NCBI RefSeq assembly: GCF_003460605.1
Contig: NZ_QTVN01000004.1
Span: forward strand, 233,383 to 297,382
Length of the DNA: 64,000 nucleotides
Origin: Ruminococcus sp. AF31-8BH
Lineage (GTDB): Bacteria; Bacillota; Clostridia; Lachnospirales; Lachnospiraceae
Reading direction: 5' to 3'
The position numbers were made by a program, and so were the translations under genes. Below the pieces are notes generated by a model, which was not told the origin of the DNA, ran no database searches, and worked only from the letters and a program-made list of their open reading frames with translations. Numbering within the stretch: the stretch's first letter is position 1; each line of letters begins with the position of its first letter. This document shows positions 8,283-19,202 of this stretch, piece by piece.

Positions 8283-8332
8283 AAAAAGCAGATAGGTCTT
8301 AGCTGGGTGAGTTAAGATTTATCTGCTTTTTT
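8283..8332 (+). terminator. Rho-independent terminator after typA (bidirectional form)
   Basis: AAAAAGCAGATA...TATCTGCTTTTT arms with an inner TCTTA/TTAAGA pairing and a GCTGGGTGAG loop, followed by a T-rich tract. The A-run on the left lets it also serve the convergent minus-strand glycosyltransferase gene. Confidence 0.85.
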
Positions 8333-8349
8333 ATTTTTATATTCGCATA

Positions 8350-8413
8350 AGTTGGCGGAGTGTTGCGACGACCTGCGATGAATATACCTTGTGAACTCGC
8401 GTCCGGGCAACGA
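8350..8413. repeat. Repeat family C, right-end fragment
   Basis: From GGAGTGTTGCGACGACCTGC to GCGTCCGGGCAACGAT this matches positions 55690-55746, the right part of the complete palindrome at 55564-55724 plus its flank, with a few substitutions. In both places it lies just beyond the stop codon of a minus-strand gene. Confidence 0.7.
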
Positions 8414-8431
8414 TTTCTTCACTAAGCCACT

Positions 8432-9142
8432 CTAAAGCTCCTTCTTCAGCTTATAAAAATCCTTTACAGCCTTCCACCCGATCTTCACGATCTTTTTCAC
8501 GTTGATGGAATTGGTTCCGCCTTGTCGGGGTTTGAAGGTGATGTCGATGAACTTTACTTTTTCTTTGTAGTGGACAAAGTATGTGGTGAACATGATGTTG
8601 GGGATGTTGAAATCCTCTGGCAGCTTGCCGATGTATTTGGCCACCAGGTCTGTTTTCATCAGGCGATAGGGCGCATTGGCGTCGGACACTTTTACCCCGA
8701 AGATCATTCTCAGGAGAAAACACACTACATTCTCCACAAACTTCCGTGACTTGCCGTCACCGCGAACAGAACGTGTGCCGATCACCGCATCATAGCGGCC
8801 TCTCTGGTTCCAGAAGGGCTCGAATTCATCCGGGTTGGTCTGTCCGTCAGAATCAGTCTGGAAAATGTAATCTGCATGATTCTGAATAGCATAGCGGTAT
8901 CCATAAAGAACTGTAGGACCATGTCCACCATTTGGTTTGTCCAGAGGAATAAGCAGGGGACGTGATGCGGCGCATTTTTGCAGAAGCTGGTATGTATGAT
9001 CCTTGCTTCCGTCATTGATGATCACAAGCCTGGATTTGCCTTCATCATTGTGCCGCTCCACCACCGGATACCACTGGTCAATGGTTCTCTCAATATTCGC
9101 AGATTCGTTATACGCTGGAATTACGATATATAAACTGGACAT
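8432..9142 (-). CDS. Glycosyltransferase family 2
   Basis: 236 residues. GT-A fold nucleotide-sugar transferase, cytoplasmic, no membrane helices. N-terminal YIVIPAYNESANIERTIDQW, INDGSKDHTYQLL, and the metal-binding DSD in FQTDSDGQTNPDEF near residue 95; a DPM/DPG synthase-like NAPYRLMKTDLV segment follows. It is the last gene of a likely operon with the aminotransferase (23-base gap) and the NSS transporter. There is no acceptor evidence. The short DPM1-like form suggests sugar transfer to polyprenyl phosphate. Confidence 0.85.
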   Translation of the reverse strand: MSSLYIVIPAYNESANIERTIDQWYPVVERHNDEGKSRLVIINDGSKDHTYQLLQKCAASRPLLIPLDKPNGGHGPTVLYGYRYAIQNHADYIFQTDSDGQTNPDEFEPFWNQRGRYDAVIGTRSVRGDGKSRKFVENVVCFLLRMIFGVKVSDANAPYRLMKTDLVAKYIGKLPEDFNIPNIMFTTYFVHYKEKVKFIDITFKPRQGGTNSINVKKIVKIGWKAVKDFYKLKKEL

Positions 9143-9165
9143 AATCCCCTCCGATTTTCTAAATT

Positions 9166-10356
9166 TTATTTCAGTCCAAATTCCTCTGCCAGTTTTGCAA
9201 ACTGCGGCAGAGAATTCATAATAGTCTCATAAGATACGCAGTAAGCCAGTCTCACATATCCAGGGCATGCGAAAGAACTTCCCGGTACCATAAGAATGTT
9301 GTATTTCTTGCCAGCTTCGCAGAATGCTTTTTCATCTGCAACAGGGGATTTCACGAAAAGATAAAAAGCACCCTGCGGCTTAATGCATTCGAAACCGAGA
9401 TCCTTCAGGCCATTATAAAGAGCAAGACGGTTCTTATCATAAGCTGCCACATCAACCTCTGCATCCACACATTTGGCAATTACCTTCTGGATCAAAGACG
9501 GTGCGTTGACACAGCCCATGGTACGGTTTGCAATAGCTGCTGCCACAATCAGCTCTTCACTTCCATCTGCCTCATCCGGGATAACCAGATATCCGATACG
9601 CTCTCCCGGCAGGGAAAGGGATTTGCTGTAGGAATAGCCAACAATGGTATTTGCATAGTATTTCGTCAGATAAGGAACCTGCACGCCGTCGTAAGCCAGC
9701 TCTCTGTACGGCTCATCCGAAATCAGATAAATCACGGTGCCAAATTCCTTCTGCTTCGCTTCCAGAATCTCTGCCAGCTTCTTGATAGTTTCCTCGGAAT
9801 AAACAACTCCAGTTGGATTGTGAGGGGTATTCACAATGACAGCACGGGTCTTCGGTGTGACTTTCTCCTCAAATTCCTTCAGGTTCGGCTGGAAGGTGGC
9901 GGTATCCGGTGAAATTTCCACAAGCTTGCCGTCATAATTCCTTACATATGCACCGTACTCCAGGAAATAAGGTGCAAAAACAATGACTTCTTCCCCAGGA
10001 TTCAGGATTGTTTTAAAGGCTACGTTCAGTCCGCTTGCCGCTCCAACTGTCATAATCAGGTTCTTTGCCGCAAAGGAAGTTCCAAATCTGCGGTTCAAAG
10101 ATTCTGCGATGGTCTGGCGCACATCCTCGAAACCTGCATTACTCATATATCCATGAAGAACGGTAGGTTCCTCCTCATTTACCAGGTCAATGATTGCCTG
10201 GCGCACACAGTCCGGAGCCGGAACGCTTGGATTTCCAAGGCTGAAATCAAACACATTCTCCGGTCCGTAAATGGCACGAAGACGGTTTCCTTCCTCAAAC
10301 ATCATACGGATTGCAGAATTGTTTTTTACGTAAGGTTTCATTTTTTCTGCTATCAT
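9166..10356 (-). CDS. PLP-dependent class I/II aminotransferase
   Basis: 396 residues, fold type I. PLP Schiff-base Lys245 lies in YSYSKSLSLPGERIGY. VNTPHNPTGVVYS (175-187) and SDEPYRELAYDG carry the ring-contacting Asn and Asp, and the C-terminal Arg in GYVRLAYC binds the substrate carboxylate. Start ATG has AAAGGAG upstream. It lies 32 bases after the NSS transporter gene, so imported amino acids may be transaminated here. Donor/acceptor specificity is not visible; it resembles the aspartate/aromatic aminotransferases of Clostridia annotated only as pyridoxal-dependent aminotransferases. Confidence 0.92.
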   Translation of the reverse strand: MIAEKMKPYVKNNSAIRMMFEEGNRLRAIYGPENVFDFSLGNPSVPAPDCVRQAIIDLVNEEEPTVLHGYMSNAGFEDVRQTIAESLNRRFGTSFAAKNLIMTVGAASGLNVAFKTILNPGEEVIVFAPYFLEYGAYVRNYDGKLVEISPDTATFQPNLKEFEEKVTPKTRAVIVNTPHNPTGVVYSEETIKKLAEILEAKQKEFGTVIYLISDEPYRELAYDGVQVPYLTKYYANTIVGYSYSKSLSLPGERIGYLVIPDEADGSEELIVAAAIANRTMGCVNAPSLIQKVIAKCVDAEVDVAAYDKNRLALYNGLKDLGFECIKPQGAFYLFVKSPVADEKAFCEAGKKYNILMVPGSSFACPGYVRLAYCVSYETIMNSLPQFAKLAEEFGLK

Positions 10357-10388
10357 TTTGGGTCACTCCTTTGCTTATGTCTTAAATG

Positions 10389-11858
10389 TTATCGCTTTGT
10401 CTTTTTGTTTCCGAAAATGATCCAGCCTACAAATGCCAGCACCAGCAGGCTTACGATCATCCATACAGCCAGCACAGCCAGTCCTTTCGGACTAAACATA
10501 TCATAATAGCCTTTCAGATAAATTACAACTACCACTGCTGGAATTACGTACAGCATATATTTCTGCACATTTGTGGGGAATTTCAATCCCTCGCCAGTGT
10601 CAGCCTCTTTGATGAAATTTTTCCATCCCCAGCCGTATCTGGATACGCAGAACATAACGAATACTACAGAGCCAAGGGGAAGAATATTATTGGATACAAT
10701 AAAGTCCTCCAGGTCCATAATGTTGGTTCCTGCTCCAAGGGGCTGTATGCCGGACAGCACATTGAATCCCAGCACTGCCGGAAGGGAAAGAAGGATCATT
10801 ACAACCATATTCACTGCTACTGCTTTCCCCCGGCTCCGGCCTTTCCGGTCCATGGAATAGGACAAAATATTCTCGAATACTGCAATTACCGTGGACAGGG
10901 AGGCAAAAGACATAAACAGGAAAAATAAAGCTCCCCAGATTCTGCCGCCTGCCATCTGGTTAAATACATTCGGCAGCGTGATAAATACCAGTCCCGGACC
11001 TGCGCCTGGCTCTACACCGAATGCGAAGCATGCCGGAATAATGATCAGTCCAGCCATCAATGCCACGAAGGTATCCAACACGGTAATGTGAATGGATTCT
11101 CCCAGAAGGGATCTGTCTTTGCCCAGGTAGCTTCCAAAAATAGTCATGGAACCTGCACCAATGCTTAATGTAAAAAATGCCTGTGACAATGCTCCGAAAA
11201 TTACATTTCCAATCCCGATTTCTTTCATGGAGGCAAAATCCGGCACCAGATAAAATTTCACGCCTTCCATTGCCCCATCCAAAGTGAGGGAATGGATTGC
11301 GAGAACTACGATCAGTGCCAGAAGGCTGAGCATCATTACTTTGGTGATTTTCTCAAGGCCGCGCTGTACGCCCAGGGAACAAACGCCAAAAGATAAAACA
11401 ACTACGATCACCATCCATAAGGTCATTGTACCAGCGGAACCCTGAAGTTCTGTAAAGTAATCTGTTACCTGTGCGGAATCTTTTCCCGCTAATTTACCTG
11501 CTGCCATGGCATAGCAGTAATACAGCATCCATCCCGCTACCATTGTGTAGAACATCATCAGCACATAGTTGGAAACCATGCTCATGTAGCTGAAATTGTG
11601 GAAATTGGAGCCTTCCGGTTCCAAATCGTGGAATGCTCTTGCCGTACTTTTGCGGCTTGCACGTCCTACCGCAAATTCACATACCAGCACCGGCAGCCCA
11701 AGCAGCACCAGAAATACCAAATAAATCAGAATAAATGCCGCGCCGCCGTATTTCCCTGCCATGTACGGGAATTTCCACACATTTCCCAGTCCGATGGCGC
11801 ATCCTGCGGAAACCAGGATAAATCCCAGCCGCGACCCGAATGTTTCTCTTTCTTTCAA
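10389..11858 (-). CDS. Sodium-dependent amino acid transporter, NSS (SNF) family
   Basis: 489 residues with 11-12 predicted membrane segments. A LeuT-fold Na+ symporter for amino acids. The TM1 unwound region GCAIGLGNVWKFPYMAGKYG (residues 19-38), which forms the Na+ and substrate sites, is conserved, followed by LPVLVCEFAVGR. The TM6 region TLSIGAGSMTIFGSYLG and FMSFASLSTVIAVFEN in TM8 are also typical. First gene of the operon with the aminotransferase and GT2. Preceded by a strong promoter and a terminator-like hairpin. A Na+-coupled carrier fits the Na+-type ATP synthase next door. Confidence 0.95.
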   Translation of the reverse strand: MKERETFGSRLGFILVSAGCAIGLGNVWKFPYMAGKYGGAAFILIYLVFLVLLGLPVLVCEFAVGRASRKSTARAFHDLEPEGSNFHNFSYMSMVSNYVLMMFYTMVAGWMLYYCYAMAAGKLAGKDSAQVTDYFTELQGSAGTMTLWMVIVVVLSFGVCSLGVQRGLEKITKVMMLSLLALIVVLAIHSLTLDGAMEGVKFYLVPDFASMKEIGIGNVIFGALSQAFFTLSIGAGSMTIFGSYLGKDRSLLGESIHITVLDTFVALMAGLIIIPACFAFGVEPGAGPGLVFITLPNVFNQMAGGRIWGALFFLFMSFASLSTVIAVFENILSYSMDRKGRSRGKAVAVNMVVMILLSLPAVLGFNVLSGIQPLGAGTNIMDLEDFIVSNNILPLGSVVFVMFCVSRYGWGWKNFIKEADTGEGLKFPTNVQKYMLYVIPAVVVVIYLKGYYDMFSPKGLAVLAVWMIVSLLVLAFVGWIIFGNKKTKR

Positions 11859-11902
11859 AACGTCCCCCTTGTTTCTTTTTTTATTTTTTGTTGGAAAACA
11901 TT

Positions 11903-11931
11903 AAAAAGGACCGGTTAAAGCCAGCCCTTTT
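11903..11931 (-). promoter_or_regulatory. Terminator-like hairpin in the NSS operon leader (candidate attenuator)
   Basis: On the minus strand AAAAGGGCTGG...CCGGTCCTTTT forms an 11-bp stem (two G-U pairs) with a 6-base loop and is followed by five T. It begins roughly 10-15 bases after the predicted start of transcription from the promoter at 11952-11980, so it belongs to the transporter leader rather than to an upstream gene. Confidence 0.6.
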
Positions 11932-11951
11932 CATTATTTTTCCGATATCTT

Positions 11952-11980
11952 ATTGTAACGCTCCCACTCTTTTATGTCAA
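11952..11980 (-). promoter_or_regulatory. Strong SigA-type promoter of the NSS operon with flanking direct repeat
   Basis: TTGACA (11975-11980), 17 bases, TACAAT (11952-11957). The direct repeat CTTTTATGT (11969-11977 and 11983-11991) overlaps and brackets the -35 box, and CTCCCA/TGGGAG arms (11961-11966 and 11994-11999) enclose it: operator-like. Confidence 0.8.
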
Positions 11981-12036
11981 CGCTTTTATGTGATGGGAGT
12001 TTAATGTTTTAAAGTCATCATCTGACTTTCTCTTAT

Positions 12037-12438
12037 TTAACTTTTCACGCTCAGTCTCACAAGCGCTCTCTGCAGCTTGGCTTCGGCGATTTTGTATTCT
12101 TTGTCGGAAAGTCCGCCTTTTGCAAGTTTCTCCTGGGCACGCTCTTTGGCTTCTCCGGCACGGTCGGCGTCGATGTCCTCCTGCCATTCCCAGGTGGTTG
12201 CAAGAAGGCTGCAGCTTCCATCAAGAACGGTAAGCATACCGCCAATGCAGGCTGCGCTTCGCACAGAACCGTCTTCCAGAATCACATGGGCCTCGCCCAT
12301 TCCAAGAGCGGTACAGAAATTGCAGTGTCCTGCCATAATTGCCATGTCCCCGGTAATGCTGCGGCAGACTACGCGCTGCACCTCTCCCTCGAAAAGCAGG
12401 CCGTCGGGAGTACCGATTCTAAGGGGAAATGTCCTCAT
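12037..12438 (-). CDS. atpC: ATP synthase F1, epsilon subunit
   Basis: 133 residues, normal length. Central-stalk subunit of F1: N-terminal beta-sandwich (MRTFPLRIGTPDGLLFEGEV, GDMAIMAGHCNF, GGMLTVLDGSCSLLATTWEW) and C-terminal two-helix domain (residues 88-133, AKERAQEKLAKG...AEAKLQRALVRL). Last gene of the atp operon, 12 bases after atpD. I see no convincing terminator after it; the NSS promoter follows closely. Confidence 0.96.
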   Translation of the reverse strand: MRTFPLRIGTPDGLLFEGEVQRVVCRSITGDMAIMAGHCNFCTALGMGEAHVILEDGSVRSAACIGGMLTVLDGSCSLLATTWEWQEDIDADRAGEAKERAQEKLAKGGLSDKEYKIAEAKLQRALVRLSVKS

Positions 12439-12450
12439 AGGCAGCCTCCT

Positions 12451-13854
<1,404 letters not shown>

Positions 13855-13879
13855 TTAGCAGTCTCCTTATATCATATAC

Positions 13880-14069
13880 TATGAAAGTCCCAGACGGCAG
13901 CCAAGAATAAGCCATGCTCCGCATGAGCGAATTCTTGGATATCGGATGGGCTAGACCATATGAGTAAGTAGGGCGACAGCCCGGATTACGAATGCGGTCG
14001 GCAGCTGTGGGAGCGCTCAGCGCGGAACAGCTGACTTTCATATATGGTGATGTCGCCGGCAGGCGACAT
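13880..14069. repeat. Structured palindromic insertion between atpG and atpD
   Basis: Outer arms TATGAAAGTC (13880-13889) and GACTTTCATA (14033-14042) enclose inner stems: CCAAGAAT...ATTCTTGG around CATGC/GCATG, and CAGCTG...CAGCTG around AGCGCT. A second hairpin ATGTCGCC/GGCGACAT (14050-14069) follows. There is no gene in it on either strand. It looks like a MITE-type insert or an RNA-processing structure within the operon. Confidence 0.65.
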
Positions 14070-14089
14070 GTCCTTTTTATGCGGCCGGA

Positions 14090-14944
14090 TCAGACTCCTT
14101 CCGCACCTCCAACAATCTCTGTGATTTCCTGCGTGATGCTTGCCTGACGTGCCCGGTTGTAATGCAGATTCAGCTTCTCGATCATTTCCTCGGCATTGTT
14201 TGTGGCAGCCTCCATGGCAGTACGTCTTGCAGCCAGCTCACTGGCAACGCTCTCGCACACAGCGCCATAGATCAGTCCGGCCAGATACTCCGGAACAATG
14301 GCTTCAAATACCTCAGATGCATCCGGCTCATACAGGATCAGATTCCGGATGTCCTTCGTATCGTTCTCCCCTGTCAGGTCATCCAAAGGCAGTACCGGAA
14401 TGGCATCCGGCTGCTGAGAAAGCATGGAAACAAATTTGGTATAGCAAAGATCAATATGTCCAAACTCCCCGTTCTTAAATTCCCCACAGAGCAGATTCGC
14501 CATCTCAAAGCAGTCTGCCACGGAAATATCCGCGATCTCACTGAAGCTTTCTGTAACACAGGCAAATCCATTGCGCTTCGAATACTCCACAGCCTTTTTC
14601 CCAATGGGAAGGACTACAAAATCCTGGTCCTTAGAGGCTGCTTCCAGACATTTAAACAGGTTGGTATTATATCCGCCAGCCAGACCCCTGTCTCCGGCGA
14701 TCAGCACATAACAGCGCTTCTCATTCACGGCTTCCTTTACATACACAGAGGTAAAATCTGTATTGCTCTGGGCAATATCCGCCAGAGTCTTGTGCATGGT
14801 CTCAAAATAAGGCCGGCATACTTCAGCCCTTTCCTTGGCTTTACGCAGTTTGGAGGATGCTACAAGTTCCATTGCCTTGGTAATCTGCATGGTGCTCTGC
14901 ACACTTTTGATACGCAGCTTTACCGCTTTCATGTTTGCAGCCAT
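14090..14944 (-). CDS. atpG: ATP synthase F1, gamma subunit
   Basis: 284 residues. Rotor shaft of F1. The N-terminal coiled-coil helix (MKAVKLRIKSVQSTMQITKAMELVASSKLRKAKERAE region, residues 4-40) and the C-terminal helix with MEAATNNAEEMIEKLNLHYNRARQASITQEITEIVGGAEG pair to form the shaft; DRGLAGGYNTNLFK is the conserved middle motif. Lies 22 bases after atpA. Confidence 0.97.
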   Translation of the reverse strand: MAANMKAVKLRIKSVQSTMQITKAMELVASSKLRKAKERAEVCRPYFETMHKTLADIAQSNTDFTSVYVKEAVNEKRCYVLIAGDRGLAGGYNTNLFKCLEAASKDQDFVVLPIGKKAVEYSKRNGFACVTESFSEIADISVADCFEMANLLCGEFKNGEFGHIDLCYTKFVSMLSQQPDAIPVLPLDDLTGENDTKDIRNLILYEPDASEVFEAIVPEYLAGLIYGAVCESVASELAARRTAMEAATNNAEEMIEKLNLHYNRARQASITQEITEIVGGAEGV

Positions 14945-14966
14945 AAAGTTTCCTCCTCGTCACAAT

Positions 14967-16496
14967 TTATTTCTCAGGTCTTGTATTTACAAAATTCTCA
15001 GTATACTGTTCCAGGGCAGCTTTCAGCTTGGCCTCTGTCTCAGCTGACAAAGCTCCGGTGGAACGGATCTCCTGCATGGCAGCTGCGCCCTGCGGGTCAC
15101 TGTCGATCCAGGTATAAAGTCCGGTCTCGTAGCTTCTTACATCCTCTGTCGCCACCTTGGAAAGGATTCCCTTGGTAACTGCATAAAGAATCGCTACCTG
15201 CTTCTCAACCGGAACCGGAGCATTCTGATTCTGCTTCAGAACCTCCACAATTCTCGCACCCTGCTCAAGACGCGCCTTGGTATCTGCATCCAGGTCAGAT
15301 CCAAACTGGGCAAAGCTCTGCAGTTCACGGTACTGGGAATAAATCAGCTTCAGGGTACCGGCAACCTTCTTCATTGCCTTGATCTGGGCATTTCCACCAA
15401 CTCGTGATACGGAAATACCAGGGTTTACAGCCGGCATAACGCCTGAATGGAACAGCTCTGTCTCCAGGAAGATCTGTCCGTCTGTAATGGAAATAACGTT
15501 GGTGGGAATATATGCGGAAACGTCTCCTGCCTGCGTCTCGATAATCGGGAGGGCAGTAAGGGAACCGCCGCCGTGTGCCTCGTCCAGTCTTGCGGCACGC
15601 TCCAGAAGTCTGGAATGAAGATAGAAAACATCTCCAGGGTATGCCTCACGTCCCGGCGGACGGCGGATCAGCAGGGAAAGTGCACGGTAGGCAACCGCAT
15701 GCTTGCTCAGATCATCATAAATGATGAGAACGTCTTTTCCCTTATGCATAAAATACTCGCCCATTGCACATCCGGAATAAGGTGCAATGTACTGCAGCGG
15801 GCTTGCCTCAGAAGCAGTAGCCGCAACAACAATGGTGTAATCCATAGCGCCGTTTCTGCTAAGTGTTTCAACCATGGAAGATACGGTGGAACGCTTCTGT
15901 CCAATGGCAACGTAGATACAGATCACATCCTTGCCCTTCTGGTTGATGATGGTATCTGCTGCCAGAGTGGTCTTACCAGTCTGACGGTCACCGATGATCA
16001 GCTCACGCTGTCCTCTACCAATGGGAACCATGGAATCAATTGCCTTGATGCCTGTCTGCAGAGGCTGGTTTACGCCCTGTCTCTCACAGATGCCAGGAGC
16101 CGGGCTCTCAATTGCCCTGTACTCGCTTGTTGCTACAGGTCCTGCACCGTCAATCGGCTGTCCAAGGGCATTTACAACTCGCCCGATCATAGCCTCTCCA
16201 ACCGGAACGGATACAACCTTTCCGGTGCGCTTTACGGTCTGACCTTCGCCAATACCGGAATCATCACCAAATAATACGATAGACACACTGTTCTCTTCCA
16301 GATTCTGTGCCATTCCGAAGCTGCCATCTTCGAACTCAAGGAGCTCGCCTGCCATACAGTTGATCAGGCCGCTTGCTCTGGCAATTCCATCGCCTACCAT
16401 GAGAACTGTACCAGTCTCATTCTGTTTGATGGCGTTATCGTAATATTTGATCTGACTGCGGATGACTTTTGAAATTTCTTCAGGTTTAAGCTGCAT
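14967..16496 (-). CDS. atpA: ATP synthase F1, alpha subunit
   Basis: 509 residues, full length. Non-catalytic nucleotide-binding subunit; P-loop [11 protein letters not shown] near 170, the arginine finger in the [15 protein letters not shown] segment (family-conserved SVSRVGGxAQ), and [27 protein letters not shown]. 15 bases after atpH. Confidence 0.98.
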   Translation of the reverse strand: MQLKPEEISKVIRSQIKYYDNAIKQNETGTVLMVGDGIARASGLINCMAGELLEFEDGSFGMAQNLEENSVSIVLFGDDSGIGEGQTVKRTGKVVSVPVGEAMIGRVVNALGQPIDGAGPVATSEYRAIESPAPGICERQGVNQPLQTGIKAIDSMVPIGRGQRELIIGDRQTGKTTLAADTIINQKGKDVICIYVAIGQKRSTVSSMVETLSRNGAMDYTIVVAATASEASPLQYIAPYSGCAMGEYFMHKGKDVLIIYDDLSKHAVAYRALSLLIRRPPGREAYPGDVFYLHSRLLERAARLDEAHGGGSLTALPIIETQAGDVSAYIPTNVISITDGQIFLETELFHSGVMPAVNPGISVSRVGGNAQIKAMKKVAGTLKLIYSQYRELQSFAQFGSDLDADTKARLEQGARIVEVLKQNQNAPVPVEKQVAILYAVTKGILSKVATEDVRSYETGLYTWIDSDPQGAAAMQEIRSTGALSAETEAKLKAALEQYTENFVNTRPEK

Positions 16497-16511
16497 TTTC
16501 TCTATCCATCC

Positions 16512-17051
16512 TTATACTATAAGCTCGTTTAATTTCCTGGAAAGACCATCCAGACGGCTCTTTACAGTTCCGTCCAGCTGTTTTCCCTCCAGCTCCACAC
16601 GAAGACCGGCAAGCACTGTGGGGTCTGTCTTCTGGGTAAGAGTCACGGTCTTGCCGCTTAGCTTCTCCAGCTTGTCCTTCAGCGCCTTCATCTGCTCCTC
16701 TGTCAGGGCAACCGCACTGGTCACCACTGCAGTGGCAATGTTGTGGTCCACGTTATACCGCCGTGTAAATTCTTCGCAGCATCCTGCATACTCTCCAAGG
16801 ATCCCGCGCTCACACAGCAGCTTCAGAAAATTCACAAGATACCGTTCTGCCTCCTGACCAAATGCAGTTTCCAGAAGCTTCGTCCGCTCCACCTTGGGAA
16901 TGGACGGCTCTGACAGCAGCCTTACATAGTCGGGATTCTCCCCGAAAAGCTGCCGGATGGTCTGCATCTGCTCCATCACAGTATCGGTGATCTTCTCTTC
17001 GGCAGCAAGGTCATACATGCTGCCGCCATATAATCTGGCAATCTGCGTCAT
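16512..17051 (-). CDS. atpH: ATP synthase F1, delta subunit (OSCP-like)
   Basis: 179 residues. Peripheral-stalk connector: N-terminal helical bundle (ARLYGGSMYDLAAEEKITDT) and the C-terminal signature LTQKTDPTVLAGLRVELEGK followed by LDGTVKSRLDGLSRKL. Overlaps the end of atpF by 4 bases (ATGA type), so the two are translationally coupled. Confidence 0.95.
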   Translation of the reverse strand: MTQIARLYGGSMYDLAAEEKITDTVMEQMQTIRQLFGENPDYVRLLSEPSIPKVERTKLLETAFGQEAERYLVNFLKLLCERGILGEYAGCCEEFTRRYNVDHNIATAVVTSAVALTEEQMKALKDKLEKLSGKTVTLTQKTDPTVLAGLRVELEGKQLDGTVKSRLDGLSRKLNELIV

Positions 17052-17551
17052 GATGCCTCACCTACATTCGAAATAAACTCATCGATCAGTTTCGCGTGAT
17101 CCTCTTCCTTGATCTCACGCTCGATCACCTTGCCGGCAATCTCCATTGCCATGCCGCCAATCTCATTCTTTACTTCATTGACAGCCTTGCGCTTCTCCTG
17201 GGCAATATCGCTCTCTGCCTTCTCCTTCATGGCCCACGCCTCCTGGGCTGCGGTCTTAAGGATCTCCTCGCTCTGGAGTGAAGCTGTCTTCTGTGCCTCT
17301 GTCACAATGCTGCTTGCCTTCTCTTTGGCCTGCTGCATATTCTGCTCATACTCTGTCTTCATGGCGATTGCCTCTTCCTTGGCCTTCTGGGCATCCTGGA
17401 TCTGGGCATCTGCCATTTCTCTTCTTTTTTGAAGCATTTCATTGACAGGCTTAAACAGAAATCTCTTCACCAGATACATCTGGATAAAAAGGTTGCAGAT
17501 CTGTGCAACAAACGTCCACGGCACAATTCCTACAAGTTCCTGTACCTGCAT
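17048..17551 (-). CDS. atpF: ATP synthase Fo, b subunit
   Basis: 167 residues. One N-terminal membrane segment (about 8-28, VPWTFVAQICNLFIQMYLVK) and then a long charged Ala-rich coiled coil (residues 40-150) that forms the peripheral stalk. 37 bases after atpE. Confidence 0.95.
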   Translation of the reverse strand: MQVQELVGIVPWTFVAQICNLFIQMYLVKRFLFKPVNEMLQKRREMADAQIQDAQKAKEEAIAMKTEYEQNMQQAKEKASSIVTEAQKTASLQSEEILKTAAQEAWAMKEKAESDIAQEKRKAVNEVKNEIGGMAMEIAGKVIEREIKEEDHAKLIDEFISNVGEAS

Positions 17552-17588
17552 CTTCTAACCTCCTGTGGTAATTACCATTCACATCCTA

Positions 17589-17882
<294 letters not shown>

Positions 17883-17939
17883 TTATTTATGATTTCTCTT
17901 ATTTTTGTTCTGCAAAAATCTTTGTCTTTCTGGCGGACA

Positions 17940-18698
17940 TTATTCTTCTGCTGCATTGGCAATGTACATAACTGTCAGCATACAGAAAATAAATGCCTGC
18001 ATGATTCCGGAAAACCAGTCAAAATAGACGGACAGGATGGCCGGAATACCAACATCCAGGAATGGAATCTTCGACAATACACTGCCTACAATACCTGGAA
18101 TCAGTCCGAACAGCTTAGAGCTTGCCAGCGCTAACGCTGCGTAGATCAGACCGTTGATAACTACACCGGAAAGGATATTTCCGAAATGTCGGCATGCCAT
18201 ACTGATGGGCGTTGCAAGTTCGGAAAGAATATTAAACGGTGTCATAATCTTGATCGGGGTTGTAAAGCCCTTCAGATATCCGCCAAATCCGTTGGTCTTG
18301 ATCTTCTGTGCCGTGATCATGGTAAATACCACAATTGCCCATGCGGCTTCTGTGGAAAGATCTGCCGTAGGGCTTCGAAGCCCGATCAGGCTGATCAGGT
18401 TGGATACCACGCTTGTAGCAAATAAAGCCGCCACAAAGGGAATCATGTAGCTGAATTTCTCGCCCATATTTCCGATTACAAACTTGTTGGCTGTCTCTAC
18501 CAGAAGCTCGGCAACTGCCTGCCGTTTGGATATCTTTTCCACCTTCAGGTCATGGGTCAGCCAGATGCACAGTCCTGTGATCAGAAGCATGACCACCCAG
18601 CTTACCAACAGCGTTTCCGTGATCTGGAATTTCCCCAGTATGGGAATGTCAAAGGGGAACGTATAGAATATCCTGCCACCGGTTATTTCTATGTCCAT
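17940..18698 (-). CDS. atpB: ATP synthase Fo, a subunit
   Basis: 252 residues, five to six membrane helices. Stator channel facing the c ring. The essential Arg is Arg170 in LATPISMACRHFGNILSG. The context is family-like but unusual, MACRHFGN where most have LxLRLFGN. NKFVIGNMGEKFSYMIPFVA and the final FDWFSGIMQAFIFCMLTVMY helix are typical. 67 bases before atpE. Confidence 0.96.
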   Translation of the reverse strand: MDIEITGGRIFYTFPFDIPILGKFQITETLLVSWVVMLLITGLCIWLTHDLKVEKISKRQAVAELLVETANKFVIGNMGEKFSYMIPFVAALFATSVVSNLISLIGLRSPTADLSTEAAWAIVVFTMITAQKIKTNGFGGYLKGFTTPIKIMTPFNILSELATPISMACRHFGNILSGVVINGLIYAALALASSKLFGLIPGIVGSVLSKIPFLDVGIPAILSVYFDWFSGIMQAFIFCMLTVMYIANAAEE

Positions 18699-18763
18699 GT
18701 ACTCTCACCTCCTGTCATTTTTAAATTTGTAAAAATCTTTCTTATACAATTATCTGCGCTGCT

Positions 18764-19189
18764 TCATGCCTTCTGCTTACCGCCCAGGATTCCCACAGTC
18801 TTGATCACAATGTTTGGAAAAAGAAGGGGAAGAAGCCCGGCCACGAACTGAAAGCACGGAGCAGCAATTGCAAGAACTCCCCAGAGAAGCTGAAACATCA
18901 TTCTCTGGCTGTAGCTTGTCTTCATCTTCATGGCAGCCTGCTTATCGTCTTCCATGGAAACCACCTTCTGTACGGTCATTCCCATCAGGAAAAAATTCAG
19001 CACTGCCACGATCCCGCCGATCAGTCCGGCCAAGATCACTGTATAATCAAACGGAATCTTCTGGGGCATAACTGCGTGTCCGATTCCAAATACAGCCCAC
19101 ATCAGAGCTACACAAATAAATGTACCAATGGCAACCTTCTTCGTCTCTTTCTTCACTGCGGGCTGCACATTTGCAAACATACTGCTCAT
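18764..19189 (-). CDS. atpI: ATP synthase subunit I-like membrane protein (AtpI)
   Basis: 141 residues with four predicted membrane segments (about 20-40, 48-70, 93-115, 118-135) and positively charged loops. Its position at the head of the atp operon, size and topology fit the AtpI family, which helps c-ring assembly and in Na+ species has been linked to ion supply. Sequence is poorly conserved in this family, so the call rests mostly on context. Confidence 0.8.
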   Translation of the reverse strand: MSSMFANVQPAVKKETKKVAIGTFICVALMWAVFGIGHAVMPQKIPFDYTVILAGLIGGIVAVLNFFLMGMTVQKVVSMEDDKQAAMKMKTSYSQRMMFQLLWGVLAIAAPCFQFVAGLLPLLFPNIVIKTVGILGGKQKA

Positions 19190-19202
19190 ATTAGTCTCCC
19201 TT

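Noticed and set aside
14162..15178. 338-codon plus-strand frame opposite atpG/atpA
   Set aside because: Antisense shadow of ATP synthase genes.
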